Assembly: GCF_017832355.1 (NCBI RefSeq)
Contig: NZ_JAFIBY010000001.1
Span: 1,612,001-1,676,000 of the forward strand
Source of the DNA: Serratia sp. PL17
GTDB lineage: Bacteria > Pseudomonadota > Gammaproteobacteria > Enterobacterales > Enterobacteriaceae
Direction: 5' to 3'
Length of the DNA stretch: 64,000 bases
The position numbers and the translations under genes are program-made. This document shows, one piece after another, positions 10,054-18,686 of this stretch. The notes under the pieces are model-generated. The model had not been told where the DNA came from. It did not search any database and saw nothing but the letters and a program-made list of their open reading frames with translations. Numbering within the stretch: the stretch's first letter is position 1; every line of letters begins with the position of its first letter.

Positions 10054-10320
10054 GTGATGAAAGCAACTAAATATCTCTTGGCAGCACTGGCATTCGCCTC
10101 TTTCTCTTCCATGGCAGCTATCGAAATCACCAAAGAAGAAGCGGCGAAACACACTGAAATTGGACCGGTTACCATCTCACAAGACGGTGACGACACTGTG
10201 GGTATCGACCACGCAAGATTGTCTAAAGCGGTTGATGAAAAAGGCGGCAAGTACTACGTCATTATTGGCCGTGAAGGGAAAACCACCTTCGAAACCATCA
10301 ATGCCGTAGCCTACAAATAA
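10054..10320 (+). CDS. Small periplasmic DUF1471 (YdgH/BhsA/McbA-like) protein
   Basis: 88 residues. Signal peptide MKATKYLLAALAFASFSSMAA, then one DUF1471 domain whose typical features are the IGPVTIS strand, a KAVDEKGGKYYVIIG helix-strand and a final AVAYK. Members (BhsA, McbA, YhcN, YdgH) are small periplasmic or outer-membrane stress proteins that affect biofilm and resistance to acid, metals or peroxide. The exact role of this one is not known. AAAAGGAA precedes the ATG. A 10-bp hairpin follows at 10347. Confidence 0.85.
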   Translation: MMKATKYLLAALAFASFSSMAAIEITKEEAAKHTEIGPVTISQDGDDTVGIDHARLSKAVDEKGGKYYVIIGREGKTTFETINAVAYK

Positions 10321-10346
10321 TACCGGTATAGCTGAACATCATATTA

Positions 10347-10377
10347 TTAACGCGGTGGGCAAATCATACCGCGTTAA
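10347..10377. terminator. Hairpin between the DUF1471 gene and the TetR gene
   Basis: TTAACGCGGT / ACCGCGTTAA, 10 bp with an 11-base loop, between convergent genes. The T-tracts are weak on both sides, so efficiency is uncertain. Confidence 0.55.
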
Positions 10378-10400
10378 TTGTTAACTCCCCAAAACCCCTC

Positions 10401-10952
10401 CTATTTTTTATCCTGTTGTAATACCACTGACTGCATATCCGCAAACATGCTTTCCCATTCTGACTGGTCAATGTCCATCAGGCCAAAGAATCTCAACATA
10501 AATGCCCCTTCGGTTGCCAGGAAAGCCAACCGGGCACGCTTACCCTCTTCGGTCGTTAAATCCAGACCGATAATCCTGCTGCGATACCATTCACGGGTGC
10601 TGTCTAAATGTTCCGGCGTTTGGATCAAGGTCGCCATCAGCCCTGCCGCCTTCGCGCTGGAAGCTTGATCAGAGCTCCGGGTTGCCTGCATATGCGCTTG
10701 AACAGTGGTTGTCGCTGAGGGATTTTCCCCGGCAATAGCATCGAATACGTTGTCATACGCCTTGCCCCAGCGATCAAACATTGCGTCGATCAACGCATCT
10801 TTGCTGCCAAAGCAGTACTGCACCCCGCCCTTGGAAATTCCCATTGCTTTAGCAACGGAATCAATGGTCAGCCCGGCTGCGCCTTGAGTAGCGACAATCG
10901 CTTCAGCCACATCCAAAACCTTGTCACGATCGATGCTGCGTTGACGTCCCAT
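10401..10952 (-). CDS. TetR-family repressor, probable regulator of the divergent exporter (SmvR-like)
   Basis: 183 residues. The N-terminal helix-turn-helix is clear (VLDVAEAIVATQGAAGLTIDSVAKAMGISKGGVQYCFGSKDALIDAMF), with the TetR signature Gly-Val-Gln-Tyr-x-Phe for Tyr-x-Tyr-Phe. The C-terminal half is a variable ligand and dimer domain. It is divergent from an SmvA-like exporter 124 bases away, the same layout as smvR-smvA in Klebsiella and Salmonella, where SmvR represses smvA and is relieved by cationic biocides. The orthology is inferred from layout and family, not proven. Confidence 0.82.
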   Translation of the reverse strand: MGRQRSIDRDKVLDVAEAIVATQGAAGLTIDSVAKAMGISKGGVQYCFGSKDALIDAMFDRWGKAYDNVFDAIAGENPSATTTVQAHMQATRSSDQASSAKAAGLMATLIQTPEHLDSTREWYRSRIIGLDLTTEEGKRARLAFLATEGAFMLRFFGLMDIDQSEWESMFADMQSVVLQQDKK

Positions 10953-10973
10953 TGATAAACCCTCTTTTCAATA

Positions 10974-10983
10974 CATACGTATG
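10974..10983. promoter_or_regulatory. Palindromic operator candidate between the TetR and exporter genes
   Basis: CATACGTATG is a perfect 10-bp palindrome 21 bases before the TetR start and 93 bases before the exporter start. Local TetR-type autoregulators usually bind such a site. The flanks (ATA left, GATAT right) extend the dyad only loosely. Confidence 0.5.
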
Positions 10984-11076
10984 GATATATATTACGACCA
11001 GTATACCACCCAGAGCCTCCGGGTAGTTACCTAATGGCAACGCATCCGCGTCGCCCGCTTCTTTTGGAATAATATT

Positions 11077-12549
11077 ATGCACGTTAACAACCGCTGGTTG
11101 ATCCTGGCAATGATCTCCAGCGCGCTATTTTTGATCATCATCGACATGACGGTGTTATACACCGCCTTGCCACGGCTCACGCAGGCACTGGATGCCAGCG
11201 CGTCACAGAAATTGTGGATCGTAAATGCCTATCCGCTCGTGGTCGCCGGTTTATTGCCCGGCGCAGGTATGTTGAGCGATCGCGTTGGTCATAAACGGCT
11301 GTTTATTGCGGGGTTGCCTGTTTTTGCCATCGCCTCCCTATGTGCGGCCTTTTCTCCATCGGCCGAATGGCTTATTGCCGCCCGCGTGTTCCTGGCGGTA
11401 GGCGCAGCGATGATGATGCCAGCGACGCTGTCCATCGTCCGACATGTTTTTACCGACGAACGTGAACGCGCCTTGGCGATAGGTATTTGGGCCGCCGTCG
11501 CTTCCGGTGGTGCCGCCATCGGCCCAGTGGTTGGCGGCGTGTTGCTGGAGTATTTCTGGTGGGGCTCGGTGTTTTTGATCAACGTACCTGTCGTTATGCT
11601 GGTTCTGCCTCTGGCATGGCGGTTGATACCCCATTGCGGCGGTGAAACTGAGCGTCCCTACGATATTCTTGGGTCGGTACAGATCATGGCGGGCTTGGTG
11701 GGCTGTATCTATGCGCTGAAAGAGTTGAGCAAAGCGTCGCCATCCTTTACTGCATTGGCGCTTGCCGCCGCGATCGGTATTACGGCGCTGTGGTTGTTTG
11801 TTCGCCGCCAGCGACGGTTGCCCTACCCGATGATCGACTTCTCTTTGTTCAAGAACCGGCTGTTTGCTGGTGGTGTAGGCGTCGCGTTGGTGTCTATGGT
11901 AGCGCTAGTGGGCGTGGAATTGGTGCTAACCCAACGCCTACAGTTAGTGCTTGATTTGAGCCCATTACAGGCCGCGCTGTTTATTCTGCCGATCCCACTG
12001 GCATCCGCTTTGGCTGGCCCGCTGGCCGGTTTATTGCTACCGCGCTACGGTGAGCGCAGCATGATACTTGGCGGATTACTCCTGACGGGATTCGGTATCG
12101 CCGGTCTGGCCCTGCTTTATCAAAGCAACCTGATGCTGCAGTTGGTTTGCCTGTTTATCGCCGGTTTTGGTATCGGCGGCGCCATCACCGCCGCATCAAC
12201 CGCCATCATGCTGAATGCCCCGGAAGAGAAGTCCGGTATGGCAGCATCAATCGAGGACGTCTCCTACGAACTGGGCGGCGTTCTGGGCATTACGCTGCTC
12301 GGTGGATTAATGTCGGCTGTTTATAGCCATAGCCTGGTGCTGCCGGATAATTTATCGGTGGGCAGCGTCGCCTACGACAGTATTGATGAAGCCCTAAGAT
12401 TGGCGGCCAATCTGGCTGCCGAACAAGCAGCACAGCTTAAATACCTTGCGCGTCTGGCTTTCGACCGTGCATTCATCGTCGTTTTGTTTGCGGCGGCGTT
12501 GCTGATGGCGTTGGGTGCTGGCGTGGCAAAAATGGCCTTGCGCAAGTAA
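11077..12549 (+). CDS. MFS multidrug exporter, DHA2 family (SmvA-like)
   Basis: 490 residues with 14 predicted membrane segments, the DHA2 size. MFS motif A appears as GMLSDRVGHKRLF (residues about 63-75), and motif C as AVASGGAAIGPVVGGVLLEYFWWGSVFLINVP (about 147-178), the hallmark of proton-driven antiporters. Asp23 lies in the first helix (IIIDMTVLYTALP). Best family match by recall is SmvA, which exports methyl viologen, quaternary ammonium compounds and dyes. TTGGAA stands 10 bases before the ATG. Probably controlled by the divergent TetR protein. Confidence 0.85.
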   Translation: MHVNNRWLILAMISSALFLIIIDMTVLYTALPRLTQALDASASQKLWIVNAYPLVVAGLLPGAGMLSDRVGHKRLFIAGLPVFAIASLCAAFSPSAEWLIAARVFLAVGAAMMMPATLSIVRHVFTDERERALAIGIWAAVASGGAAIGPVVGGVLLEYFWWGSVFLINVPVVMLVLPLAWRLIPHCGGETERPYDILGSVQIMAGLVGCIYALKELSKASPSFTALALAAAIGITALWLFVRRQRRLPYPMIDFSLFKNRLFAGGVGVALVSMVALVGVELVLTQRLQLVLDLSPLQAALFILPIPLASALAGPLAGLLLPRYGERSMILGGLLLTGFGIAGLALLYQSNLMLQLVCLFIAGFGIGGAITAASTAIMLNAPEEKSGMAASIEDVSYELGGVLGITLLGGLMSAVYSHSLVLPDNLSVGSVAYDSIDEALRLAANLAAEQAAQLKYLARLAFDRAFIVVLFAAALLMALGAGVAKMALRK

Positions 12550-12745
12550 TGGCACGAAGCCGCTTTTGTTGTTAACGCATTCTGCTTAAACTGATTTGGC
12601 AATTTGCTTTACGGATTTACCGGTATTGGTTTCAGCGATGGCAGTGATGCCTTTGAACGTCTTTAACCACAAGGTAAATCCGGTTACTGTGTTTGTTATG
12701 GATATTGTGTGAATCATCGAAACAAATAATCAGGAGAAGATTATT

Positions 12746-13237
12746 ATGGCAACGACGAAGAAAGCAGCGAAAAACCATATCGGCCTGGACAGTAAACAAT
12801 CGGCAAAGCTATCAGACGCGTTAAATGCGCTTCTGGCGAATTATCAGGTGCTGTATATGAACGTGCGCGGCTATCACTGGAATATTTCAGGCCCGCACTT
12901 TTTTGAACTGCACGTCAAATTTGAAGAAACCTATAACGATCTGCTGACCAAAGTTGATGAACTGGCAGAACGTATTCTTACCCTGGGTTCACAACCGCGA
13001 CATGCCTTCAGCGATTATCTGAAAACGTCTGACATCAAGGAAGACACTAACGTCACTGATGATAAAGGCACGCTCACAGGGCTGCTGCACGGTTATTCAG
13101 TGTTATTGCAACAGCAACGCGAGCTGCTGACACTGGCCGCGGATGCCGGTGATGAAGGTACAGCCTCACTGATGAGCGACTACATCAAAGAGCAAGAAAA
13201 GCAGGTTTGGATGCTTAACGCTTATTTGGGTAAATAA
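12746..13237 (+). CDS. Dps-like ferritin (DNA starvation/stationary-phase protection protein)
   Basis: 163 residues, four-helix ferritin-like fold. The dinuclear ferroxidase site typical of Dps is shared between subunits: His in YMNVRGYHWNISGPHFFELHVKFEETY (residues about 38-64) with downstream Asp/Glu. An N-terminal lysine-rich tail (MATTKKAAKNH) could contact DNA. This is not the classical E. coli Dps branch: the signature NVRGYHWN replaces the E. coli QAHWNMRG form. Dps proteins oxidise Fe(II) with peroxide and store iron. CAGGAG lies 12 bases before the ATG; a 15-bp terminator follows the stop. Confidence 0.88.
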   Translation: MATTKKAAKNHIGLDSKQSAKLSDALNALLANYQVLYMNVRGYHWNISGPHFFELHVKFEETYNDLLTKVDELAERILTLGSQPRHAFSDYLKTSDIKEDTNVTDDKGTLTGLLHGYSVLLQQQRELLTLAADAGDEGTASLMSDYIKEQEKQVWMLNAYLGK

Positions 13238-13250
13238 GCCCTACCGCACG

Positions 13251-13284
13251 AAACAAAACAGTCCCCTCAGGGACTGTTTTGTTT
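13251..13284. terminator. Bidirectional terminator after the Dps-like gene
   Basis: A perfect 15-bp stem AAACAAAACAGTCCC / GGGACTGTTTTGTTT with loop CTCA. The A and T runs flank the GC core on both sides, so it can stop transcription of the Dps-like gene and of yciY from the other side. Confidence 0.92.
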
Positions 13285-13460
13285 TACCACTCGTACGCCA
13301 CCACAAACAGTAATGAACGCCGGTGCTGGTCATCCAGGCGGCGTCGCACCCGAATAATATGCCGATTACTGCATGACTGGCGCTCCAACCAGCGATGCCT
13401 GCGGCGCTGACTCTGTCGCAACATCCGCCAGCGCCCCACCTCATTTCTACTGCGTCTCAT
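13284..13460 (-). CDS. yciY: Small basic protein YciY
   Basis: 58 residues from the ATG at 13460, starting MRRSRNEVGRWRMLRQ; a second in-frame start at 13475 would add five residues. E. coli YciY (57 residues) begins MKRSRTEVGRWRMQRQ and lies at the same place beside cls on the opposite strand. Extremely rich in arginine, ending in SLLFVVAYEW. Function unknown. The stop overlaps the end of the shared terminator. Confidence 0.85.
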   Translation of the reverse strand: MRRSRNEVGRWRMLRQSQRRRHRWLERQSCSNRHIIRVRRRLDDQHRRSLLFVVAYEW

Positions 13461-13712
13461 CGTTTCGTTACTCATCCGTCAAATGCCAACGGCGGGCATT
13501 ATAGCCCTTTCACCGCACGATCCAAGCCACAGTTCGCCGCTTTTCATCTCCGCTGAGTGGTAGGACAGCCGGGACAAAATGTTTTTTTATTTGCAGCAAG
13601 TCCCTTAAGGTAATCATATTTTTGCAACATAAGCGCCGAGAAAAGGTTTCGCCTTTACCATTCTGTGCGTACACTCATCATTGGTGGTTTGCGAACGGGA
13701 TTTTTCGCCTTT

Positions 13713-15173
13713 ATGACAACATTTTATACCGTAATCAGTTGGCTCATGGTATTTGGTTACTGGCTGCTTATCGCCGGGGTGACGCTGCGTATCTTGATGA
13801 AACGCCGGGCAGTGCCATCCGCGATGGCTTGGCTGCTGGTTATCTATATTCTGCCGCTGTTTGGTATCGTGGCTTATTTATCTTTTGGTGAGTTGCATCT
13901 GGGCAAACGTCGCGCGGAGCGCGCCAAGGCGATGTGGCCTTCTACCGCACGCTGGCTCAGTGAATTAAAAGAAAGCCAACGTATCTTCGCCACCGACTAC
14001 AGCGAGGTCGCCCGGCCTCTGTTCCAACTGTGCGATCGCCGCCAAGGCATTGACGGCGTTAAAGGCAACCAACTCCAATTACTCACCACCACTGATTCAA
14101 CGCTAAAAGCGTTAATCCGTGATATTGAACTGGCGCGCCATAATATCGAGATGGTGTTCTATATTTGGCAGCCCGGCGGCTTGGTTGACCAGGTGGCCGA
14201 ATCACTGATGGCTGCTGCACGCCGTGGTGTACACTGCCGTCTGATGCTGGATTCTGCCGGCAGCTTGCAATTTTTCCGCAGTCCCTATCCTGGCATGATG
14301 CGCAACGCCGGTATCGAAGTGGTCGAGGCGCTCAAAGTTAACGTGTTCCGTGTATTCCTTCGTCGAATGGATTTACGTCAACACCGTAAAGTGGTGCTGA
14401 TCGACAACTATATTGCTTATACCGGCAGTATGAATATGGTTGACCCACGTTACTTCAAACAGGACGCCGGTGTCGGTCAGTGGATCGATCTGATGGCCCG
14501 CATGGAAGGCCCGGTAGCCAGTACCATGGGCATCGTTTACGCCTGTGACTGGGAAATTGAAACCGGTAAGCGCATTCTGCCGCCGCCGCCCGACGTCAAT
14601 ATTATGCCGTTCGAACAGGAAAGCGGTCATACCATTCAGGTTATCGCCTCCGGCCCCGGCTTCCCGGAAGAAATGATCCACCAAGCCCTGCTAACCGCGG
14701 TTTACTCAGCGCGTGAGCAGTTGATCATGACCACCCCCTATTTCGTACCCAGTGACGATCTGCTGCATGCCATCTGCACGGCCGCACTCCGTGGTGTTGA
14801 GGTCAGTATCATTGTTCCACGCGATAACGACTCCACCATGGTGCGCTGGGCAAGTCGCTCTTTCTTCTCCGAGCTGCTGGAAGCAGGCGTGCGTATTTAT
14901 CAGTTTGAAGGTGGCTTGCTGCATACCAAAAGCGTACTGGTCGATGGCCAACTTAGCCTGGTTGGCACGGTGAACCTGGACATGCGCAGTCTGTGGTTAA
15001 ACTTTGAAATCACATTGGTGATCGACGACGACGGTTTCGGCAGTGATTTAGCCTGTGTGCAAGATGACTATATTGCTCGCTCACAGTTATTGAACGCCAA
15101 AGAATGGCAGAAACGGCCGTTCTGGCACCGCATTGTTGAACGCCTATTTTACTTTTTCAGCCCGCTGCTATAA
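13713..15173 (+). CDS. clsA: Cardiolipin synthase A
   Basis: 486 residues from the ATG at 13713 ([11 protein letters not shown]), exactly the E. coli length; the frame is open to 13665 but the longer start has no support. Two N-terminal membrane helices (about 6-27 and 36-58) are followed by two phospholipase-D HKD motifs: [18 protein letters not shown] and [18 protein letters not shown]. ClsA transfers a phosphatidyl group between two phosphatidylglycerols to make cardiolipin at the inner membrane. The gene is flanked by yciY and yciU as in E. coli. An ERIC element follows at 15194. Confidence 0.97.
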   Translation: MTTFYTVISWLMVFGYWLLIAGVTLRILMKRRAVPSAMAWLLVIYILPLFGIVAYLSFGELHLGKRRAERAKAMWPSTARWLSELKESQRIFATDYSEVARPLFQLCDRRQGIDGVKGNQLQLLTTTDSTLKALIRDIELARHNIEMVFYIWQPGGLVDQVAESLMAAARRGVHCRLMLDSAGSLQFFRSPYPGMMRNAGIEVVEALKVNVFRVFLRRMDLRQHRKVVLIDNYIAYTGSMNMVDPRYFKQDAGVGQWIDLMARMEGPVASTMGIVYACDWEIETGKRILPPPPDVNIMPFEQESGHTIQVIASGPGFPEEMIHQALLTAVYSAREQLIMTTPYFVPSDDLLHAICTAALRGVEVSIIVPRDNDSTMVRWASRSFFSELLEAGVRIYQFEGGLLHTKSVLVDGQLSLVGTVNLDMRSLWLNFEITLVIDDDGFGSDLACVQDDYIARSQLLNAKEWQKRPFWHRIVERLFYFFSPLL

Positions 15174-15193
15174 ATGCCGTAGCGGGTATGTTT

Positions 15194-15319
15194 TATACTC
15201 GTCGCCTTTCAAGCTGCAGCGTTGTTAACTCACTCACTCTTCCCAGTGACTGACGAAAGTCAGCGGCTGGGGATGAATGAGCGGGTTGTCTAGCTGCAAC
15301 TTGAAATTCATAGGGTATA
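15194..15319 (+). repeat. ERIC element between clsA and yciU
   Basis: 126 bp of imperfect palindrome. The ends are TATACTCGTCGCC and CATAGGGTATA, and internal arms CAAGCTGCAGC and GCTGCAACTTG pair. The centre TTCCCAGTGACTGAC...AGCGGCTGGGGATG corresponds to the ERIC core (CCCAGTCACTTAC...AGCTCCTGGGGATTCAC). The 127-bp length is standard for ERIC. The right edge reads TATAATGAGAA and lies 32 bases before the yciU start. Confidence 0.85.
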
Positions 15320-15350
15320 ATGAGAAATCATTTGTTATCAGGATTTGATT

Positions 15351-15674
15351 ATGGATTTGAATAACCGCCTTACTGAAGACGAAACGCTGGAACAGGCTTA
15401 CGACATCTTTTTGGAGTTGGCCGGCGACAATCTGGATCCGGCGGATATTCTGCTGTTCAACTTACAGTTTGAGGAGCGCGGTGGCGCAGAACTGTATGAT
15501 CCGGCAGAAGACTGGTCAGAACATGTAGACTTTGATCTGAACCCGGACTTCTTTGCCGAGGTCGTGATTGGCCTGGCGGACAGCGACGGCGAACCTATCA
15601 ACGACGTCTTTGCCCGCGTGCTGCTCTGCCGTGAAAAAGACCACAAGCTTTGCCACATTCTGTGGAAAGAGTGA
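15351..15674 (+). CDS. yciU: dsDNA-mimic protein YciU (HI1450 family)
   Basis: 107 residues from the ATG at 15351, which has AGG eight bases before it; a TTG two codons earlier is also in frame and corresponds to the start of the 109-residue E. coli form. Very acidic, with [25 protein letters not shown] and [19 protein letters not shown] nearly identical to E. coli YciU. HI1450 structures show a surface that mimics DNA and may occupy a DNA-binding protein; the partner is unsettled. The gene starts right behind an ERIC element that may shape its promoter. Confidence 0.92.
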   Translation: MDLNNRLTEDETLEQAYDIFLELAGDNLDPADILLFNLQFEERGGAELYDPAEDWSEHVDFDLNPDFFAEVVIGLADSDGEPINDVFARVLLCREKDHKLCHILWKE

Positions 15675-15689
15675 GTCACACGTCAGCAT

Positions 15690-15719
15690 AAAAAACCCGC
15701 CAATATTGGCGGGTTTTTT
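15690..15719. terminator. Bidirectional terminator yciU / oppF
   Basis: AAAAAACCCGCCAA / TTGGCGGGTTTTTT around a two-base loop; near-perfect and T-flanked on both strands. It separates yciU from the end of the opp operon on the minus strand. Confidence 0.93.
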
Positions 15720-15737
15720 GTTGCCGGACGTCGGGCG

Positions 15738-16739
15738 TTATAGCGGGTCGACCTTGAGGCAGGACACCGCATGGCGGAAACTGCCTTCCAGCAACGGGCG
15801 CGTCTTGGCGCATTCCGGCCCGGCGATGGGGCAACGAGTACGGAAAACGCAGCCTGATGGCGGGTTAATCGGCGAAGGCAGCTCCCCTTCCAACAACTGG
15901 ATCTGCTTGTCCTTCTCCTTGTCCGGATCTGGAATCGGCACCGCCGACATCAACGCTTTGGTGTAAGGGTGCTGCGGGTTATGGTACACCTCATCATAGG
16001 TGCCCAGTTCCACCGCATGGCCCAGGTACATGACCAACACGCGATCAGAGATATGTTTTACGACCGCCAAGTCATGCGCGATAAAGATCAGCGACAGGCC
16101 CATTTCACGCTGCAGTTGCTGCAACAAGTTGACCACCTGCGCCTGAATCGACACGTCCAGCGCCGAGACCGGTTCGTCGCAGATCACCAGCTTAGGTTCG
16201 AGAATCAAGGCGCGTGCAATACCGATACGCTGACACTGGCCGCCAGAGAACTCATGCGGATAACGGTTGATCAGGTTAGGCAGCAGGCCCACCTTCAACA
16301 TCATCGCTTTAACCTTGTCCTTCACTTCCTGGCGAGGCATTTTCGGATAATAAGTACGCAGAGGCTCTGCGATAATTTCACCGATCGTCATGCGCGGGTT
16401 CAGCGAAGCCAGCGGATCCTGGAAGATCATCTGAATATCGCTACGGGTTTTCCGCCAATCCATATCGCTCATGCCGAGCAGATCTTTACCCAACCAAGCG
16501 ACACGCCCGCTCGTGGCTTTGACCAAACCGATAATGGCGCGGGCAAAGGTTGACTTGCCGCAACCAGATTCACCCACCACGCCCAGAGTTTCCCCTTCGA
16601 ACAGGCGCAGCGTTACGCCATCAACCGCCTTTAACGTTTTCGGTGGCTGCCAGAACCACTGTTTGTCATCATGAATGTCGAAGTGCACTTTCAAGTCAGC
16701 GACTTCGAGCAACACTTTCTTGTCGGTTACCGTACTCAT
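15738..16739 (-). CDS. oppF: Oligopeptide ABC transporter ATP-binding protein OppF
   Basis: 333 residues. Walker A GESGCGKST (about 55-63), signature SGGQCQRIGIARAL, Walker B LVICDEP, and the OppD/F C-terminal Fe-S-like cysteine cluster (SGCVFRTRCPIAGPECAKTRP) are all present. With OppD it powers import of peptides through OppBC. The start overlaps the oppD stop by four bases (16736-16739), indicating coupled translation. Confidence 0.97.
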   Translation of the reverse strand: MSTVTDKKVLLEVADLKVHFDIHDDKQWFWQPPKTLKAVDGVTLRLFEGETLGVVGESGCGKSTFARAIIGLVKATSGRVAWLGKDLLGMSDMDWRKTRSDIQMIFQDPLASLNPRMTIGEIIAEPLRTYYPKMPRQEVKDKVKAMMLKVGLLPNLINRYPHEFSGGQCQRIGIARALILEPKLVICDEPVSALDVSIQAQVVNLLQQLQREMGLSLIFIAHDLAVVKHISDRVLVMYLGHAVELGTYDEVYHNPQHPYTKALMSAVPIPDPDKEKDKQIQLLEGELPSPINPPSGCVFRTRCPIAGPECAKTRPLLEGSFRHAVSCLKVDPL

Positions 16740-17752
16740 ACCAACGCCTCCACCGGTTTAAAGCAGGCGCGCAGGCGCCCTTCACCAAACTGCTCCAGAG
16801 GTGGAGCGCTCGAACATTGCGCCATCGCGTATGCACAACGCGGTTGGAACGGACAGCCTTTCGGCAGGCGTAACAGGTTCGGTGGGTTGCCAGGAATGGT
16901 CATCAGTGACTCGCCCTCAGCATCCAGACGCGGTACTGCATTCAGCAAGCCGATAGAGTACGGATGGCTCGGGTGATAGAACACATCACGTGCGCTGCCG
17001 TATTCCATGGTCCGACCGGCGTACATCACCAGCACCTTATTGCAGATACCTGCCACGACGCCCAGGTCGTGGGTAATCATGATGATTGCGGTGTTGAACT
17101 CGCGTTTAAGCTCGTTCAGCAGCGTCATGATCTGCGCTTGCACGGTCACGTCCAGCGCGGTAGTAGGTTCATCGGCAATGAGCAATTTCGGCCGGCACAG
17201 CAACGCCATGGCGATCATGACGCGCTGGCGCATGCCACCGGAAAACTCATGCGGATACATACGCATGCGTTTACGTGCTTCCGGCATTTTAACCGCGTCC
17301 AGCATGCGAACGGACTCTTCGAAGGCTTCGCTTTTGCCCATCTTTTTGTGCTGCATCAGCACTTCCATCAACTGCTCACCCACGCGCATATAAGGGTTGA
17401 GAGACGTCATTGGATCCTGGAAGATCATCGAAATCTCTTCCGCACGCAGCTTGTTGAGCTGTTTTTCCTCAAGGTTAAGGATTTCCCGGCCATTAAATTT
17501 AGCCGAACCGCCGATGCGACCGTTGCTGGCCAGAAGCCCCATCAGCGCAAAGGCCGTCTGGGATTTACCTGAGCCAGACTCCCCCACGATACCCAACGTT
17601 TCACCGGCACGCAGGTCAAAGTTCAGATCGTTTACTGCGGTTACATCACCGTCCGGTGTACCGAAGGTCACACGCAGATCTTTTACATCCAGCAACAGCG
17701 ACGATTTAACGGCGGTGCTGGTTTGCAACTGTGGATTTTCAATGGTGCTCAT
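16736..17752 (-). CDS. oppD: Oligopeptide ABC transporter ATP-binding protein OppD
   Basis: 338 residues. Walker A GESGSGKSQT (about 57-66), signature SGGMRQRVMIAMAL, Walker B LLIADEPTTALD, H-loop MITHDLG and the C-terminal cysteine cluster (GCPFQPRCAYAMAQC) mark it. It forms a heterodimer with OppF. It starts 12 bases after oppC ends and overlaps oppF. Confidence 0.97.
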   Translation of the reverse strand: MSTIENPQLQTSTAVKSSLLLDVKDLRVTFGTPDGDVTAVNDLNFDLRAGETLGIVGESGSGKSQTAFALMGLLASNGRIGGSAKFNGREILNLEEKQLNKLRAEEISMIFQDPMTSLNPYMRVGEQLMEVLMQHKKMGKSEAFEESVRMLDAVKMPEARKRMRMYPHEFSGGMRQRVMIAMALLCRPKLLIADEPTTALDVTVQAQIMTLLNELKREFNTAIIMITHDLGVVAGICNKVLVMYAGRTMEYGSARDVFYHPSHPYSIGLLNAVPRLDAEGESLMTIPGNPPNLLRLPKGCPFQPRCAYAMAQCSSAPPLEQFGEGRLRACFKPVEALV

Positions 17753-17763
17753 GATTGCACTCC

Positions 17764-18672
17764 TTAACGATCTTTCGGGTCGAGGGCATCACGCAAGCCA
17801 TCGCCGATAAAGTTGAAACAGAACAGAGTGACAACCAGGAAACCCGCCGGGAACAGCAGCAACCACGGTGAAACTTCCATCGAGTTAGCACCATCGCTGA
17901 GCAATGCCCCCCAACTGCTTAAGGGTTCCTGAGTACCCAATCCAAGGAAGCTAAGGAATGATTCAAACAGGATCATGCTAGGCACCAACAAGGATGCGTA
18001 GACCACCACGACACCGAGCACGTTCGGCACGATATGGCGCAGCACGATATTGCGGCTAGAAACTCCGCACACCAACGCCGCTTCGATAAATTCTTTACGC
18101 TTCAGGCTCAGCGTTTGCCCACGGACAATACGCGCCATATCCAGCCACGACACCATGCCGATCGCCACAAAGATCAGCAGGATGTTTTGACCGAAGAAGG
18201 TCACTAACAGGATCACGAAGAACATGAATGGGAAGGAGTTGAGGATCTCCAGCAAACGCATCATGACCGAGTCAATTTTACCGCCCAGATAACCGGACAT
18301 CGCACCGTACAGTGTCCCAACAATCACCGCCACCAGCGCAGCCGATACGCCAACCATTAATGAGATACGCCCACCAATCGCCACGCGCACCAACAAATCA
18401 CGGCCGGATGAGTCAGTGCCAAAGTAATGCCCCGATTCAAAACTTGGCGCGGCCGACATCATCGCCCAGTCGGTATCGTCATAGGCAAACTGTGACAACC
18501 ACGGCGCCACCATGACAAACAGGGTAATCAGCGCTAAGACAAACAGGCTGCTCACAGCTGCCCGGTTGTGCACAAAGCGGCGACGGGCATCCTGCCACAG
18601 GCTGCGCCCTTCTACTTCAAGCTTTTCGCTGAAGTTCTCCAGAGCCTCGCTGTTCTTTTTCGTCAACATCAT
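17764..18672 (-). CDS. oppC: Oligopeptide ABC transporter permease OppC
   Basis: 302 residues with six membrane helices. An N-terminal cytoplasmic segment (SLWQDARRRFVHNRAAV) is typical of OppC, and the EAA loop coupling to the ATPases is EAALVCGVSSRNIVLRHIVPN. It begins 14 bases after oppB and is part of the same transcript. Confidence 0.96.
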   Translation of the reverse strand: MMLTKKNSEALENFSEKLEVEGRSLWQDARRRFVHNRAAVSSLFVLALITLFVMVAPWLSQFAYDDTDWAMMSAAPSFESGHYFGTDSSGRDLLVRVAIGGRISLMVGVSAALVAVIVGTLYGAMSGYLGGKIDSVMMRLLEILNSFPFMFFVILLVTFFGQNILLIFVAIGMVSWLDMARIVRGQTLSLKRKEFIEAALVCGVSSRNIVLRHIVPNVLGVVVVYASLLVPSMILFESFLSFLGLGTQEPLSSWGALLSDGANSMEVSPWLLLFPAGFLVVTLFCFNFIGDGLRDALDPKDR

Positions 18673-18686
18673 TTGCGTGCTCCAGC

